Assembly: GCA_037045535.1 (NCBI GenBank) | Contig: JBAOHI010000073.1 | Coordinates: 709,812-773,811, forward strand | Direction of reading: 5' to 3' | Length of the DNA stretch: 64,000 nt | Source of the DNA: Competibacter_A sp037045535 | Lineage (GTDB): Bacteria > Pseudomonadota > Gammaproteobacteria > Competibacterales > Competibacteraceae | In this document: in pieces, positions 10,470 to 18,558 of the stretch | Layout: each line of letters starts with the position of its first letter | Position numbering within the stretch: position 1 is the stretch's first letter | Made by a program: the position numbers and the translations under genes | The notes under the pieces: model-generated | Databases searched by the model: none | Seen by the model: only the letters and a program-made list of their open reading frames with translations | Told to the model about the DNA's origin: nothing

Positions 10470-11474
10470 TTATAAAAAATCCCGAGAAAACCCTTCGATC
10501 TCCAGGATCTTGCGCAACCGGCGCAGCGCATCGATCTGAATTTGCCGAACCCGTTCGCGGGTCACCCCGATCTCGTTGCCGACCTGCTCCAGAGTCGCTT
10601 TCTCCTGCCCCCCTAAACCGAAACGCCGTTTCATCACGATCCGTTGCTTGTCGTTCAGCTGATCCAGCCACAGATCCAATTTTTCATTGAGATCGAAATC
10701 TTGCAGTAACTGGGATGGATCGGGGTTGTTGTCATCGGGAATGGCATCCAGTAGTGAACGGTCTTCATCCTTGCCGATGGGGGTATCCACCGAGGTGACT
10801 CGTTCATTGAGCCGGAGCATTCGCTTCACGTCGGTTGCCGACCGACCCAACGTCCGGGCGATTTCCTCGGCAGTCGGCTCGTGATCCAAGGTTTGCGCTA
10901 ACTGCCGGGCAGTCCGCAGGTAGCCATTGATTTCCTTGATGATGTGGATCGGTAGCCGGATGGTGCGGGTCTGGTTCATCAGCGCCCGTTCGATGGTCTG
11001 ACGAATCCACCAGGTGGCGTAAGTGGAAAACCGGAAACCTCGTTCAGGGTCGAATTTCTCGACGGCGTGAATCAACCCCAGGTTACCTTCCTCAATCAGA
11101 TCCAGCAGGCTGAGCCCCCGGTTCATGTAGCGGCGGGCGATTTTGACCACCAGACGCAAATTGCTTTCGACCATGCGGTTGCGAGCGCTGGTATCGCCCT
11201 GTAACACCCGGCGGGCGTAGTAAACTTCTTCCTGAGCGGTTAGCAGTGGAGAAAAACCAATCTCGCTCAGATACATGCGGGTGGTGTCCAATTCCTCCTG
11301 GGTGAATTCCCGGGTGGTGGCTGGCCACGCCATTTCCACATCCAGTTCCTCTTCCTCTGCAACCACCTCGTCCTCGGTGTCCTCTTCCAGCTTATCTTCC
11401 TCCAGCAGAGGGTCGTCCATGCTCAGTTCTTCGCACACAACAGCCTCCAGACAGGCGTTAATCTGTCGGGACAT
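10470..11474 (-). CDS. rpoS: RNA polymerase sigma factor RpoS
   Basis: The 334-residue sigma-70 family protein has a short acidic N-terminus, region 1.2 (TTRMYLSEIGFSPLLTAQEE), region 2 (MVESNLRLVVKIARRYMNRG and the -10 helix FSTYATWWIRQTIERALM), region 3 and region 4.2 (LEQVGNEIGVTRERVRQIQ). The absence of a long region 1.1 and the neighbouring surE point to RpoS, the general stress/stationary sigma, not RpoD. The usual pcm and nlpD genes are missing between surE and rpoS; the 289-bp spacer takes their place. Confidence 0.93.
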   Translation of the reverse strand: MSRQINACLEAVVCEELSMDDPLLEEDKLEEDTEDEVVAEEEELDVEMAWPATTREFTQEELDTTRMYLSEIGFSPLLTAQEEVYYARRVLQGDTSARNRMVESNLRLVVKIARRYMNRGLSLLDLIEEGNLGLIHAVEKFDPERGFRFSTYATWWIRQTIERALMNQTRTIRLPIHIIKEINGYLRTARQLAQTLDHEPTAEEIARTLGRSATDVKRMLRLNERVTSVDTPIGKDEDRSLLDAIPDDNNPDPSQLLQDFDLNEKLDLWLDQLNDKQRIVMKRRFGLGGQEKATLEQVGNEIGVTRERVRQIQIDALRRLRKILEIEGFSRDFL

Positions 11475-11763
11475 CGATAACCTCCTGACTCGCTTCGCTT
11501 GGTGGGTATGCGCGTCGACGCTGGGGCGGATGCCTACCGCGTCGTTTTATAATAGTTGTCTCGCTCTTTGCGAATCGACGGCGCGGCGAACCTACCCTGG
11601 CTTGGCCGCATACCGATCGTCGCTTGGTCATTGAATCAGGGGAAAAACGCCCCTAGTCATCTCAAATTCCAAGCGGGTGTGGATGATAAGCTTTCCATGC
11701 CGATTGAGTCCACTAGTTTTGTGTGTACTCCAACAACAAAAAGCCGCTTTTTTCGTATAGTTA
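11475..11763 (-). promoter_or_regulatory. surE-rpoS spacer with probable rpoS promoter
   Basis: This 289-bp spacer contains no gene. On the minus strand TATTATAAA (revcomp of about 11544-11552) gives a plausible -10 element about 75 bp upstream of the rpoS start. Close to the surE stop an A-run/T-run pair around a short GC core (11735-11760) could act as a weak terminator in either direction. Confidence 0.35.
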
Positions 11764-12513
11764 TCACGCTTTATCGTCCAGCCACTCCGTCAAGGAATCG
11801 AGCGCGCCATGGCGGGTCAAGTCCACCTGAAGGGGAGTCATCGAGACGAAATTCGCGCGCACGGCGTGGAAATCCGTACCCGGTCCGGCATCCTGCTCGG
11901 GCCCAGCCGGGCCGATCCAGTAGATCGGTCGGCCTCGCGGATCGGTGCTTTTGACGACGGATTCGGATTTGTGGCGATGGCCGAGCCGGGTCACCTGAAA
12001 GCCAGCCAATTGGTCCCAGGGCAAATCGGGAACGTTGAGGTTGAGAATGGTGTTAGGCGGCAGTGGCCGTTCCCGCAAGCGCCGCACCAGCCAGACCGCT
12101 ACCCGAGCGGCGGTGTCGAAATGCTGTGGGTGAAAACTGGCTTGCGAGATAGCGACCGAAGGCAGGCCGAGAAAGCGACCCTCCATCGCCGCGGCCACCG
12201 TCCCGGAGTAGATCACGTCGTCGCCCATGTTCGGGCCGTTGTTGATCCCGGATATCACCATGTCCGGTTCTTGATCCAATAGGCCGGTGATGGCGAGATG
12301 GACGCAATCGGTAGGCGTGCCCTCGACGCTGTAAAAACCGTTGTCGTGGCGGGTGACGTAAAGGGGGTTTTTGAGGCTTAGCGAATTGCTCGCACCGCTG
12401 CGGTCCCGATCTGGCGCTACCACTGTAATTTCCGCCAGTTCGCTCAAGGCACCGACCAGGCGGAGCAAGCCCGGTGCCTGATAGCCATCATCGTTGCTGA
12501 CCAAGATACGCAT
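11764..12513 (-). CDS. surE: 5'/3'-nucleotidase SurE
   Basis: The 249-residue protein begins MRILVSNDDGYQAPG, where the DD pair is the metal-binding motif of SurE phosphatases. It also has APDRDRSGASNSL, PTDCVHLAITG and SGINNGPNMGDDVIYSGTVAAAMEG. SurE dephosphorylates nucleoside monophosphates and belongs to the stationary-phase survival locus with rpoS, as here. Length is normal and the start is unambiguous. It is divergent from the smr gene over about 130 bp. Confidence 0.95.
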   Translation of the reverse strand: MRILVSNDDGYQAPGLLRLVGALSELAEITVVAPDRDRSGASNSLSLKNPLYVTRHDNGFYSVEGTPTDCVHLAITGLLDQEPDMVISGINNGPNMGDDVIYSGTVAAAMEGRFLGLPSVAISQASFHPQHFDTAARVAVWLVRRLRERPLPPNTILNLNVPDLPWDQLAGFQVTRLGHRHKSESVVKSTDPRGRPIYWIGPAGPEQDAGPGTDFHAVRANFVSMTPLQVDLTRHGALDSLTEWLDDKA

Positions 12514-12642
12514 GATGTGATGTTTCTCCCGTGTGGCCGGAGATCGGCGAACCTATGATATCGAGCCATGCTGACGCTAAAATGACCATTGTTCGCCGTC
12601 CTGGCCGGATGGATGCCCTTGGCGGTTTCAACGAGGCACCTC

Positions 12643-13188
12643 ATGACCAAGCCATTCGTAGTCGATTCCCGCGATCGGGATCTATTCCAGCAAGCTGTCG
12701 GCACGGTCAAGCCTTTGCGCTGTGATCGGGTCGAGCCTGTCCCGGCCCGGCCGACGCCGATTCCCCAGTTTACCTTGGCTGACGAACAACAGGTATTGTC
12801 CGACATGGTGTCGGATTATTTCGAGACGGCGGAACTGGAAACCGGCGAGGAATTGATTTACCGCCGCGAGGGCGTGCAGCAGGCGGTGCTGCGCAAGCTG
12901 CGGCGTGGACAGTTCCAGGTCGGCGCGGCATTGGACTTACACGGGATGACGGTGGCTGCGGCCAAGGAAGCGTTGGCTGCTTTCCTGCATCGTGTCCGCC
13001 GCGATAGCCTGAGCTGCGTGCGAATCATCCACGGCAAAGGTAACGGTTCCCGTCATCGGGGGCCCGTGTTGAAGCAAAAGATGAATCATTGGCTGCGCCA
13101 GCGCGACGAGGTGCTGGCATTCTGTTCAGCGCGAGCGATGGACGGTGGGACCGGCGCCATTTACGTGCTACTGCGACGACGGCTTTGA
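12643..13188 (+). CDS. Smr domain (MutS2 C-terminal-like) protein
   Basis: The 181-residue protein has a conserved N-terminal LFQQAVGTVKPL segment seen in proteobacterial Smr proteins and a C-terminal Smr domain with LDLHGMT and the IHGKGNGS loop. Smr domains are endonuclease modules; the E. coli relative SmrB cleaves mRNA at collided ribosomes. The ATG at 12643 is chosen because a GAGG lies six bases upstream and because the residues before it in the longer open frame are not family-like. Confidence 0.85.
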   Translation: MTKPFVVDSRDRDLFQQAVGTVKPLRCDRVEPVPARPTPIPQFTLADEQQVLSDMVSDYFETAELETGEELIYRREGVQQAVLRKLRRGQFQVGAALDLHGMTVAAAKEALAAFLHRVRRDSLSCVRIIHGKGNGSRHRGPVLKQKMNHWLRQRDEVLAFCSARAMDGGTGAIYVLLRRRL

Positions 13189-13274
13189 AGGGGAACTGGA
13201 TGGCCTGCGCCGTGCTCCATATTATTTTCCTATTGCCCCATTTTTAATAAACGCCCAACCGAGGAGAGAAACTC

Positions 13275-13568
13275 ATGGCGAGCGAAGGCTATCACGAACC
13301 CATCGACGAACTGTCCGAACAAACTCGGGACATGCATCGAGCGATCACGTCTTTGATGGAAGAACTGGAGGCGGTCGATTGGTACAACCAGCGTGTAGAT
13401 GCATGTAAAGACAAGGAGTTAAAGGCTATTCTCGCCCACAACCGGGACGAAGAAAAAGAACACGCTGCCATGGTCCTGGAGTGGATTCGCCGCAAAGACC
13501 CGACATTCGATAAGGAACTCAAGGACTATCTATTCACTGAAAAACCGATCGCCCACGACCCCGGCTAG
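13275..13568 (+). CDS. Encapsulated-ferritin (EncFtn)-type ferroxidase without cargo-loading tail
   Basis: The 97-residue protein is a two-helix EncFtn-like ferritin: MEELEAVDWYNQRVDAC, then LAHNRDEEKEHAAMVLEW. The iron ligands known in Rhodospirillum rubrum EncFtn correspond to E30, E60 and H63. Family members dimerise to build a four-helix ferroxidase centre and are loaded into encapsulin shells by a C-terminal peptide. Here the protein stops right after the helical core (FTEKPIAHDPG) with no Leu/Gly-Ser-Leu-type tail, and no encapsulin gene lies in the window. A GGAGAG site precedes the ATG. A cytochrome b561 gene follows. Confidence 0.88.
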   Translation: MASEGYHEPIDELSEQTRDMHRAITSLMEELEAVDWYNQRVDACKDKELKAILAHNRDEEKEHAAMVLEWIRRKDPTFDKELKDYLFTEKPIAHDPG

Positions 13569-13671
13569 CAAAACCGCCGCAGGGCGTGTTGGTCGCTCCT
13601 TCCCTCTTCCCGTTCGCGGGCGGAAGAAAGGAGCCAAGAGCGGGACCGTGGACCGTGCGAGGATTTTCGTC

Positions 13672-14236
13672 ATGCTCAAGAATTCGGCGAACCATTACGG
13701 CTCAGTCAGCCGTTTCCTGCATTGGTCAGTATTTCTACTGTTCATCTGCCAGTACGTTGGCGCCAGCATCATGACCCATCTCGCGCGGGACAAGACCTTG
13801 TTCGGTTTGAGCCAGGGTGATTATTACAACTGGCACAAGTCGTTCGGGTTAATGTTGCTGGCGCTGGCACTGCTGCGGTTGATCTGGCGCAAAACGACGC
13901 CCTTGCCCGATTGGGCACCGACGCTGTCAGAGGCGGAACGCACGATCTCGCATCGGAACGAAACGCTTGCTGTACTGGTGCATGTTTTTGCTACCGATCA
14001 GCGGTTATCTATTCGTGATGGCCGGCGGTTTCGGGATCAAGCTGTTCGGATTCCACGACTTGCCGAATCCTATTGGCAAACAGGAATCGCTCGCGATGCT
14101 AGCGTTGGTCGTCCACATCGTCATCAGTTATGCGGCCGTCGTTTTCATCGCCTGGCATGTCGGTCTCGGCCTCAAGCACCACCTGTTCGACCGGGATGGA
14201 TTTTTGAATCGAATGCGGCCCTTCACCCGGCAATAA
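13672..14236 (+). CDS. Cytochrome b561-family membrane protein, frame broken by one extra base
   Basis: The first 99 residues (FLHWSVFLLFICQYVG, NWHKSFGLMLLALALLRLIW) and the last 89 (LYWCMFLLPISGYLFVMAGG, LVVHIVISYAAVVFIAWHVG) are the two halves of one four-helix di-haem cytochrome b561, with His ligands in helices 1, 2 and 4. They are in different frames. Ignoring the G at about 13969 joins them as NETL-LYWCMFL and gives 188 codons. Family members shuttle electrons from quinol to periplasmic acceptors. Its place behind a ferritin suggests iron reduction, which is inference. A sequencing indel is the likeliest cause of the break. Confidence 0.8.
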
Positions 14237-14252
14237 AGAAAGCGCGCTTCGA

Positions 14253-14793
14253 TCAACAGCCTTTCGGACAAAACAAAGACCGAAATCCCGGTAGCCAGTC
14301 GTTGAAAAAGCGAACGGCTTCCGAGGTCTTGGGCCATGCCGCTGATGACGTGTTCTCCAAACGCACCACCGCCCACGGCGTAATAACCGAAGGCTCCGCC
14401 GCCGACGGCGATACCGCCAATCGCGCCACCACCGATCGCGATGCCACCGATCGCCAGCCCTCCGAAAGCCAACAGGCCGGTGCTCAAACCACCGATGCCG
14501 AGCAGCAGACCCGCCGCCAGTCCACCCATCGCGATGACGCCACGGGCCAAACCGCCTAATGCCAACACCCCCGTCGCGATATCGCCGATGGCGATGAGGC
14601 CCTTGGCGTGTCCGCGCATCTCGCCTTTTTCCGGATCCGGTCCCATGGCGATGTCGTACAGGGGCAATCCCCAATAGAACCGGTTAGAACGTCTGCGGAT
14701 GCCGCGATAGGGATAGCCGCGTTTTTTCAGCGCAGCCACTTCTCGTTCGAGTGCGACGATCCGCTGCTCAAGTCGTTCTGAATCCTCTTTCAT
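14253..14793 (-). CDS. GxxAx pentad-repeat protein of unknown function, frame broken once
   Basis: An N-terminal coiled-coil start (MKEDSERLEQRIVALEREVAALKK) leads to a basic segment and then about 17 tandem pentads of the form G-x-[LIG]-A-x (GLAIG, GIAIG, GGAFG and so on) over roughly residues 60-145. Read uncorrected, the frame runs on to 14128 and overlaps cytochrome b561 antisense. Dropping one base near 14325 gives the end SEAVRFFNDWLPGF and a stop at 14253, exactly 180 codons, with no overlap. The pentads could form a glycine variant of a pentapeptide-repeat beta-helix or a membrane-associated sheet. I do not recognise a named family. Confidence 0.6.
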
Positions 14794-14871
14794 TGGCTTT
14801 CGCCCTCCCGTTTGCGGTGCCTGCCGCAAGTCTAGTCAAAAAAACCGGCCGTTTTGTCCGGCAGACCATCC

Positions 14872-14915
14872 TTGACAAGCCTCCTATCAAGCAGATAGAT
14901 TGCATACAAATGCAA
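14872..14915 (+). promoter_or_regulatory. Promoter with overlapping palindromic operator before the PspA-flotillin operon
   Basis: TTGACA at 14872-14877 is followed after 17-18 bases by ATAGAT/TAGATT as a -10. At 14900-14915 a perfect palindrome TTGCAT-ACAA-ATGCAA covers the expected start of transcription. The first gene downstream encodes a ribbon-helix-helix-like protein, a class that often binds such palindromes at its own promoter. That link is inference. Confidence 0.5.
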
Positions 14916-14961
14916 GCAATTTTATTTAATCGCAATTAATCAACCGCAAACAGGGGCGCTC

Positions 14962-15478
14962 ATGGCCCAAATGCAGACCCTCTCGATCCGCGTTCCAGAC
15001 GAAGATTTCCAGTGGTTGTCGTCGTTGCAAGAGGCCGACGCGAAAACTCCCAGCGAGAAAGCTGCGGACGTTGTTGGCGCGAGCCCGCAAGCAGGAAGCC
15101 GGGATGACCAGCCCCGAACTATGCACGGCGTGGATGCAGGCGTTGGCGCGGCCGTTCGCGGATACCGTTTCGATTTACGAGCGCCAACACAAGATCCATT
15201 CGGATCTGGTTGGCTTGGTATCGGAATGGGTTCCTCGGATCATGGCCACGCTGGTTTCCACCCGCCTGAGCGAGGACGCCAGCCAGAAAGAAGCGCTCGA
15301 TGTCGAAGCGGTTCTCGCCCAACAGTGTTTTCGGCTGTTCGCGTTGCTGTTGCGCACTGCCGTCACCACGCACCCGGCCACCTACGACGAAAATGTCCTG
15401 GATCGTTACCTGCCAGACATCATCGAAATCGCCGACATCATCGCCACCCGAAAACGAAAGGAGTTGCACAATGGCTGA
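14962..15478 (+). CDS. Ribbon-helix-helix-like N-terminal protein leading a PspA-flotillin operon, frame broken once
   Basis: The first 33 residues (LSIRVPDEDFQWLSSLQ) look like a ribbon-helix-helix strand-helix start. The rest is in the next frame (LRTLLARARKQEAG onward, about 138 residues), helical with no motif I know. Skipping the G at 15061 joins them as TPSEK-LRTLLARARK and gives 172 codons. The stop overlaps the pspA-like start by 8 bp, so the genes are coupled. It may be the operon's own regulator or a PspA partner. The break is probably a sequencing indel. Confidence 0.6.
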
Positions 15479-16142
15479 CACATTCGCGACCCGCGTTGCT
15501 AGAATCATTGTAGGCGGTGCCCATGCCCTACTCGATAAGGCCGAGGATCTCGCTCCGGAGGCCACCATGGCGCAAGCGATCCGCGAGATCGAACAGATCA
15601 TCGCGGAGGTCCGGGTCGATCTCGGCAAGGCGGAAGCGGCCAAGCATTTGGTGCTATCACGGATGGCCAAGCTCAACGCGGAACACGAAAAATTGAGCGA
15701 ACAGGTCGATACCGCTCTGACCCTGGAGCGCGACGATTTGGCCAAGGCCGCTATCGGTCGGCAGGCTGACATCGAGGATTTATTGCCGGTGCTGCAAAAA
15801 TCGCTCGACGAACAGGCCGAGCGTGGCAAGGAACTGGAAAGCTACATCGTGGCTTTGCTGGCCAAGAAGCGCGAACTCGATCAGGCACTGACCGACTATC
15901 AGGCAAGCCTGACCAGCCAAGCAACCGCACCGCTGTCAGGAAACGGATCGGATCGACAAATGCGAGTCGATGACGCCGAATCGTCGTTCAACCGAGTGAT
16001 GGCACGGCAGATCGGAGTCAGCGGCATCAACCCCGGCCTGAACGATCAAGCCGCCAAACTCAAGGAGTTGGCGGACATGCAGCGCGGCAACCGCATCGCC
16101 GAACGGCTGGCCGCTCTCAAGGCGGCGCGGGGCGCGCGATAA
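15471..16142 (+). CDS. PspA/IM30 family membrane-stress protein
   Basis: The 223-residue protein is almost wholly alpha-helical coiled coil with a PspA-type layout: an amphipathic N-terminus (residues 1-25), then Glu/Lys/Ala heptads (MAQAIREIEQIIAEVRVDL, LEKxxxAL-type repeats). PspA/IM30 proteins form ESCRT-III-like rods that bind and repair stressed membranes. The ATG at 15471 follows a GGAG site and overlaps the upstream gene. It is followed by YqiJ and flotillin genes, a grouping consistent with a membrane-integrity module. No pspB, pspC or pspF is nearby. Confidence 0.85.
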   Translation: MADTFATRVARIIVGGAHALLDKAEDLAPEATMAQAIREIEQIIAEVRVDLGKAEAAKHLVLSRMAKLNAEHEKLSEQVDTALTLERDDLAKAAIGRQADIEDLLPVLQKSLDEQAERGKELESYIVALLAKKRELDQALTDYQASLTSQATAPLSGNGSDRQMRVDDAESSFNRVMARQIGVSGINPGLNDQAAKLKELADMQRGNRIAERLAALKAARGAR

Positions 16143-16161
16143 CTCCAGGAGAGCAAGGACC

Positions 16162-16797
16162 ATGGATTTGTTTTTGGCACCAGAATCTTGGCCGTTTACC
16201 GTCGCGGCCCTGCTGCTGGTGGCCATCGCCGTCATCGAAGGCTTGGCGCTGCTCGTCGGCATGAGCCTATCCGGCTGGCTCGACCATTTCGTTCCCGATG
16301 CGATGCACGGTGTCGAGGGTGTTTCCGATTCCTGGCTGGGTTGGCTTCATATCGGCAAAGTACCGATCCTGGTGTTGTTGGTGATTTTGCTGACGGCTTT
16401 CGCCATCATCGGCTACGTTGTCAACGCCTTGGTGTACGAGATGTTCGGCTTTTATCCGCCGACACCGATTTCGGTCGTAGCGGCGTTCTTGGGCGCCCTG
16501 CCGGTGGTGCGGATGTCGGGCGAGACCATCGCCCGCCTCATCCCCCGCGACGAGACGACCGCCGTCGGATTCGAAAGCCTCGTGGGGCGGGTTGCGGTGG
16601 TGATCAACGGCACTGCGCGGGCCGGTTATCCGGCTGAAGCGCGGGTAAAAAACGAACACGGGCAAACGCTTTACGTCCGGGTCGAACCCGACGGCGAAGG
16701 CCTGCAACTCGGTGCCGGCGAGTCGGTGCTACTGGTCAAACAGATTGCGGGATCACGCTTTTTGGCGATTGCCAATCCTCGTCCTGACATCCTCTAA
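16162..16797 (+). CDS. yqiJ: YqiJ family inner-membrane protein with OB-fold (NfeD-like)
   Basis: The 211-residue protein has three membrane segments (about residues 12-35, 65-90 and 98-118) followed by a soluble C-terminal OB-fold (about 135-210; VGRVAVVINGTARAGYPAEA, GESVLLVKQIAGSRFLAI). This is the YqiJ/NfeD layout, and NfeD-like OB proteins pair with flotillins, as yqiJ does with yqiK in E. coli. It is 18 bp upstream of the flotillin gene. Function is membrane microdomain organisation by family analogy. Confidence 0.85.
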   Translation: MDLFLAPESWPFTVAALLLVAIAVIEGLALLVGMSLSGWLDHFVPDAMHGVEGVSDSWLGWLHIGKVPILVLLVILLTAFAIIGYVVNALVYEMFGFYPPTPISVVAAFLGALPVVRMSGETIARLIPRDETTAVGFESLVGRVAVVINGTARAGYPAEARVKNEHGQTLYVRVEPDGEGLQLGAGESVLLVKQIAGSRFLAIANPRPDIL

Positions 16798-16814
16798 ACG
16801 CCAGGGACAACAAC

Positions 16815-18476
16815 ATGAATCACTTGGTGGAAACGGGCATCTTGGCCGGCATCGCCCTGTTCGGTCTGTTGACCGTCGGTTTGGTTTTTTCGCGCCTATA
16901 CCGGCGCTCGTCAAAAGAGTTGGCCTTCGTCCGCACGGGCTTGGGCGGGCAAAAAGTGGTGATGGACGGCGGCGCCATCGTGCTGCCGGTGTTTCACGAA
17001 TGCGTGAACATCAACATGAACACCCTCAAGCTGGAGGTTTCCCGCGCCGGCGCCGACAGCCTGATCACGCTGGACCGCTTGCGGGTGGACGCGGTGGCGG
17101 CCTTCTTCGTGCGGGTTATCCCCAGCGTCGAGGGCGTGGCCAACGCGGCCCAGACCTTGGGCCAGCGCACCATGCATCCCGATTCGTTAAAGGAGTTGGT
17201 GGAAGATAAATTCGTCGACGCCCTGCGCGCCGCCGCCGTATCGATGAGCATGCACCAGTTGCTCGACAAGCGCGCCGACTTCATTCAAGCGGTGCAGAAC
17301 GCGGTGTCGGAGGACTTGCTCAAGAACGGCCTGGAACTGGAATCGGTCAGCCTGACGCGGCTCGATCAGACACCGATCAAGTATTTCGACGCCCAGAACG
17401 CTTTCGACGCGGAAGGTCTGACCAAGCTGACCCAACAGACCCAGCAACGCGCCAAGGAGCGCAACGAAATCGAGCAGGATACGGCGGTGGCCATCGCCAA
17501 GAAGAACTTCGAGGCAACCCAGCTCAAGCTGACCATCGAAAAGGATCAGACCTTCGCGACCTTGCAGCAGCAACAGGAAGTTGCCACCCGACAAGCCCAG
17601 CAAACGGCGGAGGTGGCTAGCATCACGGCGCAACGAGAGCGCGAAGCCCAGCAGGCCAAGATCGACGCCGAACGCCAGGTCAAGGAAGCGGAAGTCGAGA
17701 AGAATCGCGCTATCCAACAGCGCCAGATCGAAGCCACTCGGGATTTGCAGGTCGCCAAGATCGAGCAGGAAAAACTGACGACGCTGGCGGATCAGGAGCG
17801 GCTGATTTCCGTCGCCGAAAAATCCAAGGCGCAATCCGATGCCGAGAAGCAGGCCAACGAAGCCCGCGCTCTGGCGGCCCGCGCCGAAGAGCAAGTGAAG
17901 ACGGCCCGCGAGGTCGCTGTCGCCGAGCGCGAAAAACAGATCGCGCTGGTGGCCGCCGATCAGGAGGCCCAACAGCGGGCCATCGGCATTCGCGTCGCCG
18001 CCGAGGCGGAAAAGGATGCCGCCGAGAACCATGCCCAGGCGATCAAGATCAAGGCCGAGGCCCAGCAGACGCAGTTTCAGGTGGATGCCAAGGGCATCGA
18101 GATGCGCAACGCCGCCTTGAACACGCTGGCGGCGGAACAGATCGCCATGCAGGTCAAGATGAAACTGCTGGACGTGTTGCCGGCTATCATCGAAGCGTCG
18201 GTCAAACCGCTGGAAAAAATCGACGGCATCAAGATCGTACAAGTGGACGGCCTTAATCGCGGCACAGCGGGCGGTTCCAGCGGATCGGGCGGTTCCGGCG
18301 GATCGGGCGGTAACCTGGCCGAGCAGGCGGTGGCGGCGGCGCTGGCCTACCGCGCCCAACAGCCGATCCTGGATGCGGTGCTGGGCGAAATCGGCATGAA
18401 GGGTGGCGACTTGAAAGGTTTGGTGGAGTCGGTGCGCCAGGACATCGCGCCGGATGGCGCCGCCGGCGATTCCTGA
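16815..18476 (+). CDS. yqiK: Flotillin family protein YqiK
   Basis: The 553-residue protein has one N-terminal membrane helix (about 8-30), an SPFH/band-7 domain (about 40-190; FVRTGLGGQKVVMDGGAIVLP, LRVDAVAAFFVRV), and a long Ala/Glu/Gln-rich coiled coil (about 195-420). A Gly-Ser linker of about 15 residues (from residue 482) precedes the C-terminal tail. Flotillins scaffold ordered membrane domains. It is the last gene of the RHH-like, PspA, YqiJ, YqiK run. A large antisense open frame here is a composition artefact. Confidence 0.92.
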   Translation: MNHLVETGILAGIALFGLLTVGLVFSRLYRRSSKELAFVRTGLGGQKVVMDGGAIVLPVFHECVNINMNTLKLEVSRAGADSLITLDRLRVDAVAAFFVRVIPSVEGVANAAQTLGQRTMHPDSLKELVEDKFVDALRAAAVSMSMHQLLDKRADFIQAVQNAVSEDLLKNGLELESVSLTRLDQTPIKYFDAQNAFDAEGLTKLTQQTQQRAKERNEIEQDTAVAIAKKNFEATQLKLTIEKDQTFATLQQQQEVATRQAQQTAEVASITAQREREAQQAKIDAERQVKEAEVEKNRAIQQRQIEATRDLQVAKIEQEKLTTLADQERLISVAEKSKAQSDAEKQANEARALAARAEEQVKTAREVAVAEREKQIALVAADQEAQQRAIGIRVAAEAEKDAAENHAQAIKIKAEAQQTQFQVDAKGIEMRNAALNTLAAEQIAMQVKMKLLDVLPAIIEASVKPLEKIDGIKIVQVDGLNRGTAGGSSGSGGSGGSGGNLAEQAVAAALAYRAQQPILDAVLGEIGMKGGDLKGLVESVRQDIAPDGAAGDS

Positions 18477-18558
18477 GCAGTTTCTCGGTTTGCCGGGAGG
18501 ACGAAGGGAGCGCGAACACTCCGAGTTGGACCGCACCGGATGAGATGCTCGCCCCGCG

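Noticed and set aside
17187..18536. Long antisense open frame opposite the flotillin gene
   Set aside because: It is Leu/Arg/Gly-rich shadow coding caused by codon bias; the sense strand is a clear SPFH protein.
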